From assembly GCA_047722305.1 (NCBI GenBank), contig JBDNYM010000005.1:8520-72519 (forward strand): 64,000 bases of DNA. The letters run 5' to 3'. The translations under genes and the position numbers were made by a program. This DNA is from JAKVJE01 sp047722305. GTDB lineage: Bacteria; Actinomycetota; Actinomycetes; Actinomycetales; Microbacteriaceae. Numbering within the stretch: position 1 is the stretch's first letter; each line of letters begins with the position of its first letter. The notes beneath the pieces are model-generated. The model was not told the DNA's origin, made no database searches, and saw nothing but the letters and a program-made list of their open reading frames with translations. Shown piece after piece: positions 1-7,404 of the stretch.

Positions 1-293
1 TCGACCCCGATGCCTACACGAACCCCTGGGCAGCGGCGCTGTCATCGCTGATCGCCTTCACCATCGGAGCGGCGCTCCCGCTCATCGTCATTTTCCTGCC
101 GCTGGGCGGCCGTGGCGAGATCGCGACGGTGGCGGCCGTCGCCGGTGGCCTACTGCTGACCGGCTACGTCAGCGCCCGCCTCGGCGGGGCTCCCCCGCTG
201 CGCGCTGTGCTGCGCAACGTCGGCATGGGCCTGCTCACCATGCTGGTCACGTATCTGATCGGCCGTCTGTTCGGCACCATCGTCGGGGGGTGA
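1..293 (+). CDS. VIT1/CCC1-family Fe/Mn transporter, C-terminal part
   Basis: The gene is cut by the left window edge; reading in the frame that begins at base 3 gives about 96 residues ending at TGA 291-293. It shows three hydrophobic segments and the hallmark end of VIT1/CCC1 membrane transporters: an NPWAAALSSLIAF stretch, a long hydrophobic helix with PLGG, then SARLGGAPPLRAVLRN followed by a last helix. Family members move Fe2+ or Mn2+ across a membrane; in bacteria the direction and substrate vary. The N-terminal half, with the metal-binding helices, is outside the window, so substrate cannot be judged. The next ATG (298) follows closely but opens only a decayed frame. Confidence 0.8.
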   Translation, partial: DPDAYTNPWAAALSSLIAFTIGAALPLIVIFLPLGGRGEIATVAAVAGGLLLTGYVSARLGGAPPLRAVLRNVGMGLLTMLVTYLIGRLFGTIVGG

Positions 294-297
294 GCAG

Positions 298-622
298 ATG
301 AACGGAGTCGGACTGATCCGAGCGGTGCGTCGCGCCGGCATCCGCACGCTCCTTCCTCCTGTTGCCCGCCCTCGGCAGCATGTCGCACCACGTCTCCGGC
401 CTCGACGGCGGTGTCAGCAATACCGTTAGGCCCTTCAACTTTGACGAGCTGGCAGCCCGCCTGCTCTCCTTGTGCCAGACCTTCACCGCGCAGGGCGAGC
501 ACCGAATGGTCGACGGCAGACAGCACTGCTCGGCCCCGGCAGCTTCTACGGCGCCGGAGGCGCTAACTGTACCGGCCGTGACGTTGGCGACACTTCGGGG
601 ATTTGACTTCGGGGATTTGTAA
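298..622 (+). pseudogene. Unidentified, probably frameshifted small gene
   Basis: An ATG at 298 opens a frame (MNGVGLIRAVRRAGIRTLL...) that stops at 435. The neighbouring frame from about 359 continues in a protein-like way (PALGSMSHHVSGLDGG, then FNFDELAARLL, ending GFDFGDL at 622). Joined by one frameshift near 355-360 the two would make a single protein of roughly 107 residues with a hydrophobic start. I do not recognise the family. It may be a decayed gene or chance reading; the 530 bp between the transporter and the next fragment hold nothing else I can name. Confidence 0.25.
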
Positions 623-628
623 CGCGAC

Positions 629-680
629 GAGGCCTCCTGGCTTGAGGGAGCTGTCTAGTCAGACCCTCTCAGGAGGCCTC
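629..680. repeat. Hairpin-forming inverted repeat
   Basis: GAGGCCTCCTG (629-639) and CAGGAGGCCTC (670-680) are perfect 11-bp inverted arms around a 30-bp loop. The loop itself carries GAGGG (644-648) and CCCTC (664-668), which can pair further. There is no T-run on either side. It could be a factor-independent terminator-like hairpin between converging remnants, or the scar of a mobile element; the sequence does not decide. Confidence 0.5.
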
Positions 681-823
681 TGCGTCCCCCGCTTATGCCC
701 GAGCGTTTGTGCCGCGTCCTCTCCATTCGGTCCTGTTTCGCCGCTCCGGGTGGAGCCGTGCCTCGAAGTACCGCCGGTTCGGGAGATAGGGCAGGCACCC
801 GGTCCGTGCCCAGCCTCGAAAGC

Positions 824-1081
824 TCAGTCTCCGTAGTCCATGCGGACGATCTCCGGGTCTTTCACGAGGTAGTCGCCGACATGGGCCAGGAACTTCTGGA
901 AGTGCGGGGTGCCGTTGTGCAACTCCACCGCGGCGGCGTCGGCCCAGTGCTCGATGATCTCGTACTGGTCTTCGGAGCCCAGCCGGCGGTAGTGGGCGTA
1001 GTCGCGGTTCCCGGCCTCGCCGCGCGAGCCCTGCACCAGCTCGTCGATGAACCGCTCGTACGTCGCCCCGGGGCACCGGAC
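824..1081 (-). pseudogene. Antibiotic biosynthesis monooxygenase (ABM) domain fragment
   Basis: The frame reads TYERFIDELVQGSRGEAGN, then YRRLGSEDQYEIIEHW and HFQKFLAHVGDYL, ending MDYGD at 824. This is the typical C-terminal two thirds of a small ABM-fold heme-type monooxygenase/quinol monooxygenase. An in-frame stop at 1082-1084 lies only three codons before this homology, and no start codon precedes the conserved part, so the first beta strand (about 15-20 residues) is missing. The break coincides with the decayed aminotransferase reading into it from the right, suggesting a deletion fused two dead genes. The ATG at 1036 is internal to the conserved fold and unlikely to make a working protein. 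Confidence 0.65.
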
Positions 1082-1086
1082 TCAGA

Positions 1087-1623
1087 ATGCTCCGGCTCAG
1101 ACGGTCTCCGCAGGATGGCGCGATAGATGGCCTCCAGATGCCGAGCGACCTTCACAGAGCGAAAAGATCACGGCCGGAGATGGCGACGACCGGCACGATG
1201 CCGATCGAGCTGACGAGTGCGGCGCCGTCGAAATCGGCGAGGTCGCGCAGATTGGCCGGCTCCGCCCGCGAGGGGATGCCGGCCGTGGGGAGCGCCCGGT
1301 CGAGCAGCTGCCAGGTGATGCCGGGCAGTGCCGGGCCGGCCGGCCAGACGACCTCGCCCCGCGGGCGAAGGCGATGTTCGCGGTCGTGGCCTCGGCGATG
1401 CCGCCGGCGGCGTCCACGAGCAGAGCGTCGTCGAATCCCGCCGCCTGCGCCTGTCGCGCGTACTGAATCCGGGGGGAAGGCGCCGACGTGCTCGGCCCCG
1501 GGCACGCCCCGCACCCATTCCACCACGGTCAGCCGCACTGGCCGCGGGTCCGCCTCCGGCTCGACCGGCGGCCGGACCGCGGTGAGGACGGCCGTCGATG
1601 AGCACCTCGGGATCGTCGACCAC
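1087..1623 (-). pseudogene. Decayed class IV aminotransferase
   Basis: Pieces of one protein are spread over all three minus-strand frames. The likely start is GTG 1623 (VVDDPEVLIDGR). Then come RPVRLTVVEWVRGVPGAEH and GAFPPDSVRATG in a second frame, VDAAGGIAEATTANIAFARG in a third, then VVWPAGPALPGITWQLLDRA and DFDGAALVSSIGIVPVVAI back in the second, and finally VKVARHLEAIYRAI after a shift near 1152. The order and the EATTANIAF / SSIGI.PV motifs are those of fold-type IV PLP enzymes (branched-chain aminotransferase / aminodeoxychorismate lyase group). At least three frameshifts are needed to restore it, so it is a pseudogene. Confidence 0.65.
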
Positions 1624-1679
1624 CTTGCCAGGCTAGCGCCGGCCCCGGGTGCGATTCCGCAGCCGATGCGCACGGGCCG

Positions 1680-2441
1680 CTAGGCGGTACGCCGCCGGTA
1701 GAGGAGCAGGGCGAACAGGTACGCCGCCGCCAGGATGCCGATGCACCAGGCGAGAGCCGTCCAGAGGTCGGAGCCGACGCCCTGTCCGGAGAGCAGGTCG
1801 CGGATCGCGTTCACGATGGGCGTGGCCGGCTGGTGCTCGGCGAACCACCGCACCGGCCCCGGCATCGACCCGGTCGGCACGAATGCGGAGCTGATGAACG
1901 GCAGAAAGATGAGCGGGTAGGAGAAGGCGACCGCACCGTCCGCGCTCTTCGCGGTGAGCCCGGGGATCACGGCGAGCCAGGTGAGCGCGAGCGCGAACAC
2001 CCCCAGTATCCCGGCCACGACGAGCCAGGCCCCCGCTCCGGCGGGCGATCGGAACCCGACGAGCAGCGCCACGGCCACGACGACGGCCACGGAGACGAGA
2101 TTTGCGACCATCGAGGTGATCACGTGCGACCAGAGGGCGGCGCTGCGCGCGACGGGCATGGAGCGGAAGCGATCGAGGATGCCGCTCTGCAGGTCGGTGA
2201 ACAGCCGGAACGCCGTGTACGAGACGCCGGAGGCGATGGTCATCAGCAGGATGCCCGGCAGCAGGTAGTCGATGTAGCCGGCGCCGCCGACGTCGATCGC
2301 GCCGCCGAACACGTAGACGAACAGCAGCATCATGGCGATCGGCATCAGCGCGGTCGTCATGATCGTGTCGAGGCTGCGGCTGACGTGGCGCAGCAGCCGC
2401 CCGGTCAGGGTCGCCGTGTCGGCGATGAGACGAGTGGTCAT
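1680..2441 (-). CDS. ABC-2 type transporter permease (DrrB-like)
   Basis: Membrane half of an ABC exporter, 253 residues. It shows a hydrophilic N-terminus, then about six hydrophobic segments, with the ABC-2 pattern of a short amphipathic region (FRLFTDLQSGILDRFRSMP) between the second and third helices. Its ATG overlaps the stop of the ATPase gene by 4 nt, so the two are translated together and form one transporter. Homologues (DrrAB type) export drugs or lipophilic compounds from the cytoplasm across the membrane; the substrate here is unknown. It is the last gene of the PadR-DUF1048-ATPase-permease operon. Confidence 0.85.
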   Translation of the reverse strand: MTTRLIADTATLTGRLLRHVSRSLDTIMTTALMPIAMMLLFVYVFGGAIDVGGAGYIDYLLPGILLMTIASGVSYTAFRLFTDLQSGILDRFRSMPVARSAALWSHVITSMVANLVSVAVVVAVALLVGFRSPAGAGAWLVVAGILGVFALALTWLAVIPGLTAKSADGAVAFSYPLIFLPFISSAFVPTGSMPGPVRWFAEHQPATPIVNAIRDLLSGQGVGSDLWTALAWCIGILAAAYLFALLLYRRRTA

Positions 2442-3280
2442 CGGAGGGCCTCCCGCTCCGCCGTCTCTCCGTCGGATGAGCTCTCGGCTCCATCCCCGCC
2501 CTCCGCCTCCGCCTCGCCGACGATCGCGAGGAAGACGTCCTCCAGGCTCGGCTGCTTCTCGACGTACTCGACCCGAGTCGGCGGCAGCAGCCTCCTGAGC
2601 TCTTCGAGCGTGCCGTCGACGATGATCCGTCCCCGGTGCAGGATGGCGATCCGGTCGGCGAGGGCCTCCGCCTCATCCAGATACTGCGTGGTGAGCAGCA
2701 CGGTCGTTCCACGCTGGGACAGCTCCCTGACCGTCCGCCACACTTCGATCCTGGCCTCCGGATCCAGCCCGGTGGTCGGCTCGTCGAGGAAGACGATCGG
2801 CGGATCCCCGATCAGGCTCATCGCGATGTCCAGCCGGCGGCGCATGCCCCCGGAGTAGGTCGACGCCTTCCTGCCCCCGGCGTCGACGAGGGAGAACCGC
2901 TTCAGCAGGTCGTCCGCGATCGCGGCGGGCCCGGCGAGGTGCCGCAACCGGGCGACGAGCGCGAGGTTCTCGCGCCCGGTGAGGATCCCGTCCACCGCGG
3001 CGAACTGCCCGGTGAGGCTGATCGACTCGCGGACCTTCTCCGGCCGGTGCACCACGTCGAATCCGTTCACCGCCGCCCGACCGGCATCGGGCTTCAGCAG
3101 GGTGGACAGGATGCGGATCAGCGTGGTCTTCCCGGCGCCGTTCGTACCGAGCAGCGCGAGGATGCCGCCCCGGCGCACGGCGAGGTCGACGCCGCACAGC
3201 ACCGGCTGCGTCCCGAACGACCGGCGCAGCCCCCGCACCTCGATGGCGGGGTCGGCCAGAGGCCCCGCAGCCGCGTTCAT
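2438..3280 (-). CDS. ABC transporter ATP-binding protein (DrrA-like)
   Basis: 280-residue ATPase with Walker A GTNGAGKTT (residues 45-53), ABC signature YSGGMRRRLDIA, Walker B IVFLDEPTTGLD and an H-loop region reading LLTTQYLDEAEALADR. The C-terminal extension with EKQPSLEDVFLAI is typical of the daunorubicin-resistance (DrrA) subfamily. In that family two copies drive a DrrB-type permease to export drugs or lipids. The H-loop position carries Gln (TTQYL), which is usual in this subfamily. It overlaps DUF1048 upstream (4 nt) and the permease downstream (4 nt), so it is tightly coupled in the operon. Confidence 0.9.
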   Translation of the reverse strand: MNAAAGPLADPAIEVRGLRRSFGTQPVLCGVDLAVRRGGILALLGTNGAGKTTLIRILSTLLKPDAGRAAVNGFDVVHRPEKVRESISLTGQFAAVDGILTGRENLALVARLRHLAGPAAIADDLLKRFSLVDAGGRKASTYSGGMRRRLDIAMSLIGDPPIVFLDEPTTGLDPEARIEVWRTVRELSQRGTTVLLTTQYLDEAEALADRIAILHRGRIIVDGTLEELRRLLPPTRVEYVEKQPSLEDVFLAIVGEAEAEGGDGAESSSDGETAEREALR

Positions 3281-3684
3281 CGGTGTTCCTCGGCATCCGC
3301 GCCGGTCGCGTCATCGTGCTGCTCCCGCTCGGCCCGGGTGATCGACTCGGTCAGTTTGCGCCGCTCCGCGTCGATCCAGCGGTGCTCCGGATAGTTGCTC
3401 GCGAACTCCTCGGCGAAGGCCGCCGGGTCGTCCCCGATGAGCTCCCGGATGGGGGTGCGTGCGGCTGCCGCCTGCTCGAACAGGTCGGCGAGGTCTTCGT
3501 AGAGCGCCGACCAGCTGCCGCCGCTGGCCCCGCCCGCCCCAGTGGCGTTGAGATACCGCTTGACGGCATCGGCGGCGCTGCGATAGCCGTCCGGCAGAGC
3601 TTTGAGCCGGGTCATGCTGTCGCGCCACCGGCGCTTGTCGTCGAGGTCTCCGGTCACCGTCTCGATCAGCCTCTTGATGTCCAT
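3277..3684 (-). CDS. DUF1048 domain protein
   Basis: 135-residue soluble helical protein beginning MDIKRLIETVTGDLDDKRRW, the usual start of the DUF1048 family, with a conserved DLADLFEQAAAA segment in the middle and a charged C-terminus. Proteins of this family very often sit between a PadR regulator and a DrrAB-type ABC exporter, exactly as here, but their function is not known to me. It follows the PadR gene by 41 nt and overlaps the ATPase start by 4 nt. The N-terminal part may interact with the regulator or transporter; that is a guess from gene order. Confidence 0.8.
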   Translation of the reverse strand: MDIKRLIETVTGDLDDKRRWRDSMTRLKALPDGYRSAADAVKRYLNATGAGGASGGSWSALYEDLADLFEQAAAARTPIRELIGDDPAAFAEEFASNYPEHRWIDAERRKLTESITRAEREQHDDATGADAEEHR

Positions 3685-3725
3685 CTATCGCTCCTCGTCT
3701 TCGTCATGGATTCCTGGCCCGGCAC

Positions 3726-4112
3726 TCACGCCGCGTCGCCTCCCGGATCTGCCGGCGGGACGTCCCCGGTTTCGGCGGTGACATCGCGCCCGCCTCCGCG
3801 CAGCCCTTCCAGCTGCTGAGACAGGAAGCTCCAGTTCCCCCAGAACTCGTCCAGGCTCCGCCGACCGGCCGCGCTCAGCGAGTAGACCTTGCGCGGCGGG
3901 CCCTTCTCCGAGGGGCGCCGCTCCACGACCACCAGGCCCCTTCGCTCGATCCGGACCAGCAGCGCGTAGACGGTTCCCTCGGCGATGCCGTCGAACCCCC
4001 TCCGGCGCAGCTGTGCGGTGATCTCGTAGCCGTAGGCCGGAGCGATGGCGAGCACGGCGAGCACGACGCCTTCGAGCACGCCTTTGAGCATCTCCGTGCG
4101 CGGTCTTCCCAT
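3726..4112 (-). CDS. PadR-family transcriptional regulator
   Basis: 128 residues; a winged helix beginning MGRPRTEMLKGVLEGVVLAV, with PAYGYEITAQLRRRGFDGI, EGTVYALLVRIERRGLV and PPRKVYSLSAAGRRSL, the classical PadR fold and wing, followed by a short dimerisation helix. PadR proteins usually repress a neighbouring exporter until a ligand binds. As first gene of the ABC operon it most likely autoregulates from the region 4113-4200, where a stretch with TAGGTACCAGTAGATAGTAT is unusually AT-rich for this genome and a likely operator/promoter. Confidence 0.9.
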   Translation of the reverse strand: MGRPRTEMLKGVLEGVVLAVLAIAPAYGYEITAQLRRRGFDGIAEGTVYALLVRIERRGLVVVERRPSEKGPPRKVYSLSAAGRRSLDEFWGNWSFLSQQLEGLRGGGRDVTAETGDVPPADPGGDAA

Positions 4113-4248
4113 GCCCCACCTCGACTATTCACTGTTGCTAGGTACCAGTAGATAGTATCACCAAGTAGCGGGCTGTAGGACCGCCCCATTCACGGCGCTG
4201 CGATCGGGGACGCGGCGTCATCCGACCCCGCCGCCAGGGCCGCACGGG

Positions 4249-4629
4249 TCAGCGCGAGGAGTCCTCATCCCGCAGCCGCTCCAGGGTCGCCAGCCGGTCC
4301 TCGATCGCCGCGGCGTCGGCGGACAGCTCGTCGATCTGCGCCCGGATGCGCGCCAGCTGCCCACGCAGGGCGGGCGCGACCCGCGGGCACGCGACCAGCT
4401 GCGGCGCCGCCCCCTCCCCGACCGTGCACGGCAGCACCAGCCGCACCGCGGACAGCGGCAGGCCGGCGCGGGACAGGGCCACGATCCGGGCGGCGGCCGT
4501 CATCACATCCTCGTCGTACTCGCGGTAGCCGTTCGCCCCCCGCAGCGGCGCGATCAGCCCCTCGGCCTCGTAGTAGCGCAGCATCCGCGGGGTCGTCCCC
4601 GCCCTCCGAGCCGCCTCGCCGATGCGCAT
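4249..4629 (-). CDS. MerR-family transcriptional regulator
   Basis: 126 residues from ATG 4629; the upstream in-frame ATG at 4665 lies in the promoter and is rejected. The N-terminus MRIGEAARRAGTTPRMLRYY is the MerR winged-helix motif, followed by a coiled-coil (LRGQLARIRAQIDELSADAAAI) for dimerisation. Two cysteines (LPC and ACP) lie in the effector part; whether they bind a ligand is unknown. It is divergent from an MFS pump, and a MerR-type promoter with a 19-bp spacer lies between, so it very probably activates the pump gene and controls its own. Confidence 0.9.
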   Translation of the reverse strand: MRIGEAARRAGTTPRMLRYYEAEGLIAPLRGANGYREYDEDVMTAAARIVALSRAGLPLSAVRLVLPCTVGEGAAPQLVACPRVAPALRGQLARIRAQIDELSADAAAIEDRLATLERLRDEDSSR

Positions 4630-4649
4630 GGCTCCTCCGTCCCGCCGCC

Positions 4650-4680
4650 TTGACCTTGACACCACTGTCAGACCTTAGCC
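4650..4680 (+). promoter_or_regulatory. MerR-type promoter with 19-bp spacer
   Basis: TTGACC (4650-4655) and TTAGCC (4675-4680) are separated by 19 bp, the over-long spacing that MerR proteins correct by twisting DNA. Inside the spacer TGACA-CCAC-TGTCA (4657-4670) is a perfect inverted repeat, the expected operator. It points to the MFS gene at 4741. Confidence 0.7.
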
Positions 4681-4740
4681 TCAATGCGTTCGCGCACTTA
4701 CGCGCCCGATTCGATACTCCGCAACCTCTGGAGATGTGCC

Positions 4741-5916
4741 GTGAGAAGATCCATCCCGCTGTTCTTCGCCCTGATGTTCCTCGTGGGGACGGACACGTTC
4801 CTCGTCTCCCCGCTGCTGCCGACGCTGTCGGCCCTGTACCGCATCCCGACCGCCCAGTCCGGCTGGATCACCAGCGCCTACGCCATCGGCTACCTCGTCT
4901 TCGCCCTGCTCGCCGGACCGCTCTCGGACCACGGCGACAAGAAGCGGGTGCTGGTGCTCGGGTTTCTGGGCTTCGCCGTCTCGACCTCCCTGTGCGCCCT
5001 GGCCGTCACGTTCCCGCTGATGCTGCTGTTCCGCTTCCTCGCCGGGGCGTGCGCCGCCGTCGCCAGCCCGCAGATCTGGGCGTCGATCCCGCTGCTCGTC
5101 GACCGGCAGCACCTCATCCGGGCGATGGGATACGTCAGCGCCGCCCTGTCCGTGTCGCAGCTCGCCGGGGTGCCGATCGGCAGTTTCCTCGCCGCGGCGT
5201 CCTGGCGGCTCCCGTTCATGGCGATCGGCGGCGCCTCGCTCGTGATGTGCCTGGCGGCCTGGCGGCGGCTGCCGCCGCTCGTCGCGCCCGAGGCAGCACC
5301 CCCGACGCCCGCCCCACGGCCCGGCATCCTCGCGACGTACCGGGCGGTGCTCGCGAACCGGACGTCCGTCACCGTGCTGCTGGGCTACTTCCTGTTCCAG
5401 GCCGGCAACTTCGCCGTGCTCAACTTCATCGGCACGTGGATGTACCGGGACTTCGCCCTCCCGCTCACGGGCATCGGCACGGCGATGATCTTCATCGGCG
5501 CCGGCAACCTGATCGGCACCGTGTTCGGCAGCCGGCTCTCCGAACGGATCGGGCTGCGCGGATCGCTCATCCTCGGGTTCGCGGCGCTGCTCTTCCTCTA
5601 CCTGCTGCTGCCGTTCGCCCCCAACGCGCCGCTGGCGACGGCCGGGCTGACGCTCGTGATGCTCGTCAACGGCTTCATCTTCCCGCTGTTCATGACGCTG
5701 CTGCAGAGCACCTCGACCGGCGCGCGCAGCACCATGTCGTCCCTCGGCAACGCGGCCATGTACGCCGGATCGAGCGTCGCCGGGGTCGTGGGCGGCGGGC
5801 TGATCTCCGCCTTCCCGGGCCTCTTCGGCATCGCCGGGTTCACCATCGTCGCGTACGCCCTCTCGCTCGCGACCTACGCGGCCGGCGGGAGCCTGCGGCG
5901 CGACCGAGGTGAGTAA
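4741..5916 (+). CDS. MFS transporter (drug-efflux type)
   Basis: About 391 residues with twelve hydrophobic segments. The MFS motif A region reads LAGPLSDHGDKKRVL between helices 2 and 3, and the N-terminal half is typical of DHA1-type drug:H+ antiporters. The start is taken as GTG 4741 because CTGGAG lies 7 nt upstream; the ATG at 4684 would start at the promoter -10 itself. It is divergent from the MerR gene, which suggests inducible efflux of a compound sensed by MerR. Substrate unknown. Confidence 0.85.
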   Translation: MRRSIPLFFALMFLVGTDTFLVSPLLPTLSALYRIPTAQSGWITSAYAIGYLVFALLAGPLSDHGDKKRVLVLGFLGFAVSTSLCALAVTFPLMLLFRFLAGACAAVASPQIWASIPLLVDRQHLIRAMGYVSAALSVSQLAGVPIGSFLAAASWRLPFMAIGGASLVMCLAAWRRLPPLVAPEAAPPTPAPRPGILATYRAVLANRTSVTVLLGYFLFQAGNFAVLNFIGTWMYRDFALPLTGIGTAMIFIGAGNLIGTVFGSRLSERIGLRGSLILGFAALLFLYLLLPFAPNAPLATAGLTLVMLVNGFIFPLFMTLLQSTSTGARSTMSSLGNAAMYAGSSVAGVVGGGLISAFPGLFGIAGFTIVAYALSLATYAAGGSLRRDRGE

Positions 5917-5918
5917 AA

Positions 5919-6070
5919 CGTGTGCAGGAGACGCGGCTGCTGCCGACACCGACACTGGTGCACAGCGATCGCCTGGGATGAGCCCAGCGGGCGGGGACGA
6001 TCGGCCCGGTGAAGACAAACCGTCCGGCAGCCGAGAGTGCGTCCGGGGTGATCGATGTGCAGGAGCGTAC
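5919..6070. repeat. 121-bp palindromic intergenic element, copy A
   Basis: Left end TGGTGCACAGCGATCG (5956-5971) and right end GTGATCGATGTGCAGGAGCG (6048-6067) form an imperfect terminal inverted repeat about 121 bp apart (5950-6070). A stray right-end-like piece, CGTGTGCAGGAGACG (5919-5933), precedes it. The same ends at the same spacing occur at 10067, 15784 and 38436. The interior shows only weak similarity between copies. Confidence 0.7.
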
Positions 6071-6146
6071 GGGGACGCATGAGCAGCCCGACTTCGTGCC
6101 CGCACCCGGGACGATCAACGCCGCGCTACTACGGCAGACTTGGAGC

Positions 6147-7304
6147 ATGTCGACTTCCTCCGCACCTCGCCCCGCAACAGCCTCCGCGGCGCGGCTCACC
6201 GTCCCGCAGCTGCTCGGGCTGCGCCTGGCCTCGCAAGGGCTCGTCCCCATTGCGCCGGGCTCCCCCGCCGATCCCGCTGCCGCCTTGGAGCCAGAGTCCC
6301 GGTCCGCCGCCGTCGCCGACCGCCTCCTGGCGCTGCAGGGGCAGGACCTGCCCGGGGCGCTCTGGTCGTTCGGAGTCCGCGACCGCACACTCACCCGGGA
6401 GGATGTCGCCGCCGCTTTCGCCCGCGGCGAGCTCGTGCGGTCGTGGCTGTTCCGCGGCACGCTGTTCATCACGTCGGCTCGTGACCTGCGCTGGCTGCTC
6501 GCGCTGAGCGCTGGCCGGGTGCTGGGCAGCAGCATCCGGCGCCGGACGCAATTGGGGCTGGACCCGGAGACGCTCGCCCGCGCCCGCGCCGCCGCCGAGG
6601 GCGCGTTGGCGGAGCATCCGGAGGGCCTCGTCCGCGCCCGGATGCTGGAGGCGTTCGAGCGGGCGGGGGTCTCCACCGCGGGCGGGCGCGGCTACCACCT
6701 GCTGTTCTGGCTGTCGGTGACCGGCGTCCTGGTGCAGGGGCCGCTGGACGGCGCCGAGCAGCGCTTCCTGCTGCTGGACGAGTGGGTGCCGACTACGCCG
6801 GGACCGACCGGGGATGAGGCCCTCGCCGAGCTGGTCGCCCGCTATGTGCGCGGGCGGGGCCCGGTCACCGAGGACGACCTGGCCTGGTGGACGAAGCTGC
6901 CCCGCGCCGACCTGCGCCGCGGCCGGGCCGCGGCCGGCGATCGGGTCGTCGCCGTGGCCCACGCCGGCCGCGAGTACCTCGTCTCCCCTGAGATGCTGGC
7001 CGCGGCGCCGCGCGCGGCCGGCGTGCACGCGCTGCCCGGCTTCGACGAATACCTGCTCGGCTACGGCGACCGCTCGCCGCAGCTGGCGCCGGCGCACGCC
7101 GCCCACATCGTCCCCGGCGGCAACGGGGTGTTCCGGGCCACGATCGTCCGCGGCGGCCGAGTCGTGGGCGTGTGGACGAGACGCCGCACCGGCGGCGGGC
7201 TGACCGTCGCCGCCGAGCCGTTCGACGCAGAGCTGCCCGCCGCGGCCGCGCGCGGATTCGAGCAGACGGCGGCGCGCTACCGCGCATTCCTCGGCGCCGA
7301 GTGA
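6147..7304 (+). CDS. Winged-helix DNA-binding domain protein (AlkZ-like superfamily)
   Basis: 385 residues from ATG 6147, preceded by TGGAG; the longer frame from 6009 would run through repeat copy A and is rejected. Features of the HTH_42/AlkZ-like family are LLALQGQDLPGALWSFGVR, RSWLFRGTLFITSARDLRW, the acidic VTEDDLAWWTKLP segment and LPGFDEYLLGYGDRS near the end. Known members include AlkZ and YcaQ glycosylases that unhook bulky or crosslinked bases; many actinobacterial relatives have no tested activity. The neighbours are an Ada-AlkA fusion and Ogt, so a DNA-repair role fits the context. A catalytic QxQ/QxD motif is suggested by LQGQD but cannot be confirmed by eye. Confidence 0.75.
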   Translation: MSTSSAPRPATASAARLTVPQLLGLRLASQGLVPIAPGSPADPAAALEPESRSAAVADRLLALQGQDLPGALWSFGVRDRTLTREDVAAAFARGELVRSWLFRGTLFITSARDLRWLLALSAGRVLGSSIRRRTQLGLDPETLARARAAAEGALAEHPEGLVRARMLEAFERAGVSTAGGRGYHLLFWLSVTGVLVQGPLDGAEQRFLLLDEWVPTTPGPTGDEALAELVARYVRGRGPVTEDDLAWWTKLPRADLRRGRAAAGDRVVAVAHAGREYLVSPEMLAAAPRAAGVHALPGFDEYLLGYGDRSPQLAPAHAAHIVPGGNGVFRATIVRGGRVVGVWTRRRTGGGLTVAAEPFDAELPAAAARGFEQTAARYRAFLGAE

Positions 7305-7404
7305 GGCGACGGGGACGGACCGGCGGACGGCGCTGCACGGCCCCATCCGCTGCCATGTCCGTTTTCCGCTAGAGGTGAGTCCGCGCAGCAGGCACACTGG
7401 CTGC

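Noticed and set aside
4684..4740. ATG 4684 as start of the MerR-controlled MFS gene
   Set aside because: It falls 3 nt after the -10 hexamer, and the 19 codons it adds are not membrane-protein-like; GTG 4741 has a ribosome site and starts at the first helix.
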